DNA of 5,167 nt from Bacteroidota bacterium (lineage in GTDB: Bacteria; Bacteroidota; Bacteroidia; Flavobacteriales; Flavobacteriaceae): the NCBI GenBank assembly GCA_023386255.1, contig JAEWKB010000176.1:1-5167 (forward strand), written 5' to 3'. Every line of letters begins with the position of its first letter. Within the stretch, counting starts at the first letter, position 1. Positions 4,411 to 5,167 of the stretch are shown piece after piece. A program made the position numbers and the translations under genes. Under the pieces are notes generated by a model. The model searched no databases. It saw only the letters and a program-made list of their open reading frames with translations, and had not been told where the DNA came from.

Positions 4411-5167
4411 ATGCAAGATGACAATAAATTAGCGAGGTGGCTCAATAATGAGATGGATGAAGCGGAGCTTAGGGAGTTTGCAGCTTCTGAAGGATTTGAG
4501 ACCTACAGGAAGATAAGGGATTACTCCGCACAGCTTGCGGCCCCCGAGGCTAACCTTGATGCGCTATACCAAAAAATAGAACGAAACAGGAACAGGGGCA
4601 ACCGCAAAACAGCTTCGCGCACTGCATGGTTTGGCCGCATTGCTGCTATACTGGTTATTGCTCTTGGGCTTACCTTCTTTTTTTATACCACACACACCAC
4701 AACACAACTGGCCGATGCAGGCAAGCGTGCAGAATTCCTCCTTCCGGATAACTCAGCAGTAGTATTGAATGCCGGATCAGAGGCTAAATTCCAACCCAAC
4801 CGTTGGGAAAATAAGCGCGAGATACAGCTAAATGGCGAAGCATTTTTCAGAGTAGCTAAAGGTGAAAAGTTTGATGTTGTAACGCCTCTTGGCACCGTTA
4901 CTGTTGTTGGGACACAGTTTAATGTACGGGCAAGGGATAACCGCTTTGAAGTGAGCTGTTTTGAAGGTAAAGTAAAGGTATCATTTAATTCAGAAATTGT
5001 ATATTTGTTACCAGGCGAAAGCGTTGCTTTTGAAGATGGTAAAAGCATTGCAGTGCCTGCTAATGATATGCGCCAGCCGGGTTGGCTTACCTATACAACC
5101 AGTTTTACGGCCGAAAAACCGGAAAATGTTATTAAGGAAATAGAAAGGCAGTATAATATAACTGTAC
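4411..5167 (+). CDS. FecR-family anti-sigma factor, truncated by window edge
   Basis: Open from the ATG at 4411 for 252 codons to the window edge. The cytoplasmic N-terminus (1-76) is highly charged and would bind the sigma factor encoded just upstream. One transmembrane helix follows (about 77-92, IAAILVIALGLTFFFY), so the rest is periplasmic. The FecR domain begins at TTQLADAGKRAEFLLPDNSAVVLNAGS (97-123) and continues through LNGEAFFRVAKGEKFDVVTPLGTVTVVGTQFNV, all typical family positions, to LLPGESVAF. Residues from about 226 (WLTYTTSFTAEKPENVIKEIERQYNITV) start the DUF4974-like C-terminal extension found in Bacteroidota FecR proteins, which contacts a TonB-dependent transducer in the classical system. 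A SusC-like receptor gene may therefore follow beyond the edge. AGGAAG a few bases ahead of the ATG is an unusual Shine-Dalgarno-like site for this phylum. Promoter copy D suggests transcription separate from the sigma gene. Confidence 0.96.
   Translation, partial: MQDDNKLARWLNNEMDEAELREFAASEGFETYRKIRDYSAQLAAPEANLDALYQKIERNRNRGNRKTASRTAWFGRIAAILVIALGLTFFFYTTHTTTQLADAGKRAEFLLPDNSAVVLNAGSEAKFQPNRWENKREIQLNGEAFFRVAKGEKFDVVTPLGTVTVVGTQFNVRARDNRFEVSCFEGKVKVSFNSEIVYLLPGESVAFEDGKSIAVPANDMRQPGWLTYTTSFTAEKPENVIKEIERQYNITV

Noticed and set aside
4683..5048. A 121-codon minus-strand frame opposite fecR
   Set aside because: It is entirely antisense to a well-supported FecR domain, has no recognisable motif and arises from the codon pattern of the real gene.

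Overview
The window looks chromosomal and comes from a Bacteroidota bacterium, most likely Flavobacteriaceae (Flavobacterium-like). The reasons are AT-rich intergenic DNA with TTG/TAnnTTTG-type promoter boxes, few Shine-Dalgarno sites, three lipoproteins whose lipidated Cys is followed by an acidic run (the Bacteroidota surface-export signal), and a FecI/FecR-type sigma/anti-sigma pair whose FecR has the C-terminal extension usual in this phylum.

Layout. (1) 1-1043, minus: the first 347 codons of ffh, the SRP GTPase, running off the left edge. (2) 1109-1137: a strong terminator. (3) 1155-2039, minus: a lipoprotein with no named family. (4) 2126-2920, minus: a LamG/concanavalin-like lipoprotein. 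(5) 2921-3238: a 318-base region without an annotated protein gene that is highly organised. It holds two tandem units of about 120 bases, each made of a promoter-like motif, an A/T-rich stretch and a terminator, plus a third copy of the motif that drives the LamG gene. (6) 3239-3700, minus: a lipocalin-like lipoprotein. (7) 3845-4366, plus: an ECF sigma factor. (8) 4411 to the right edge, plus: the start of its FecR-type anti-sigma factor.

The main discovery candidate is a two-block element, GTAGGG-N16-TGTTATA, found at four places with identical 16-base spacing. One copy lies ahead of each of two putative small RNAs, one ahead of the LamG lipoprotein, and one, overlapping the sigma gene's stop codon, ahead of fecR. 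The two copies that precede proteins sit 19 and 18 bases from the ATG. This geometry is what an ECF-sigma promoter looks like, and the obvious candidate is the sigma factor encoded here. I infer a small local regulon in which the sigma factor switches on its own anti-sigma, a surface lectin-like lipoprotein and two tandem sRNAs. The sigma gene itself and the lipoproteins at 1155-2039 and 3239-3700 instead appear to have housekeeping-type promoters. Motif, spacing and terminators are directly visible; that this sigma uses them, and that the RNAs exist, is inference.
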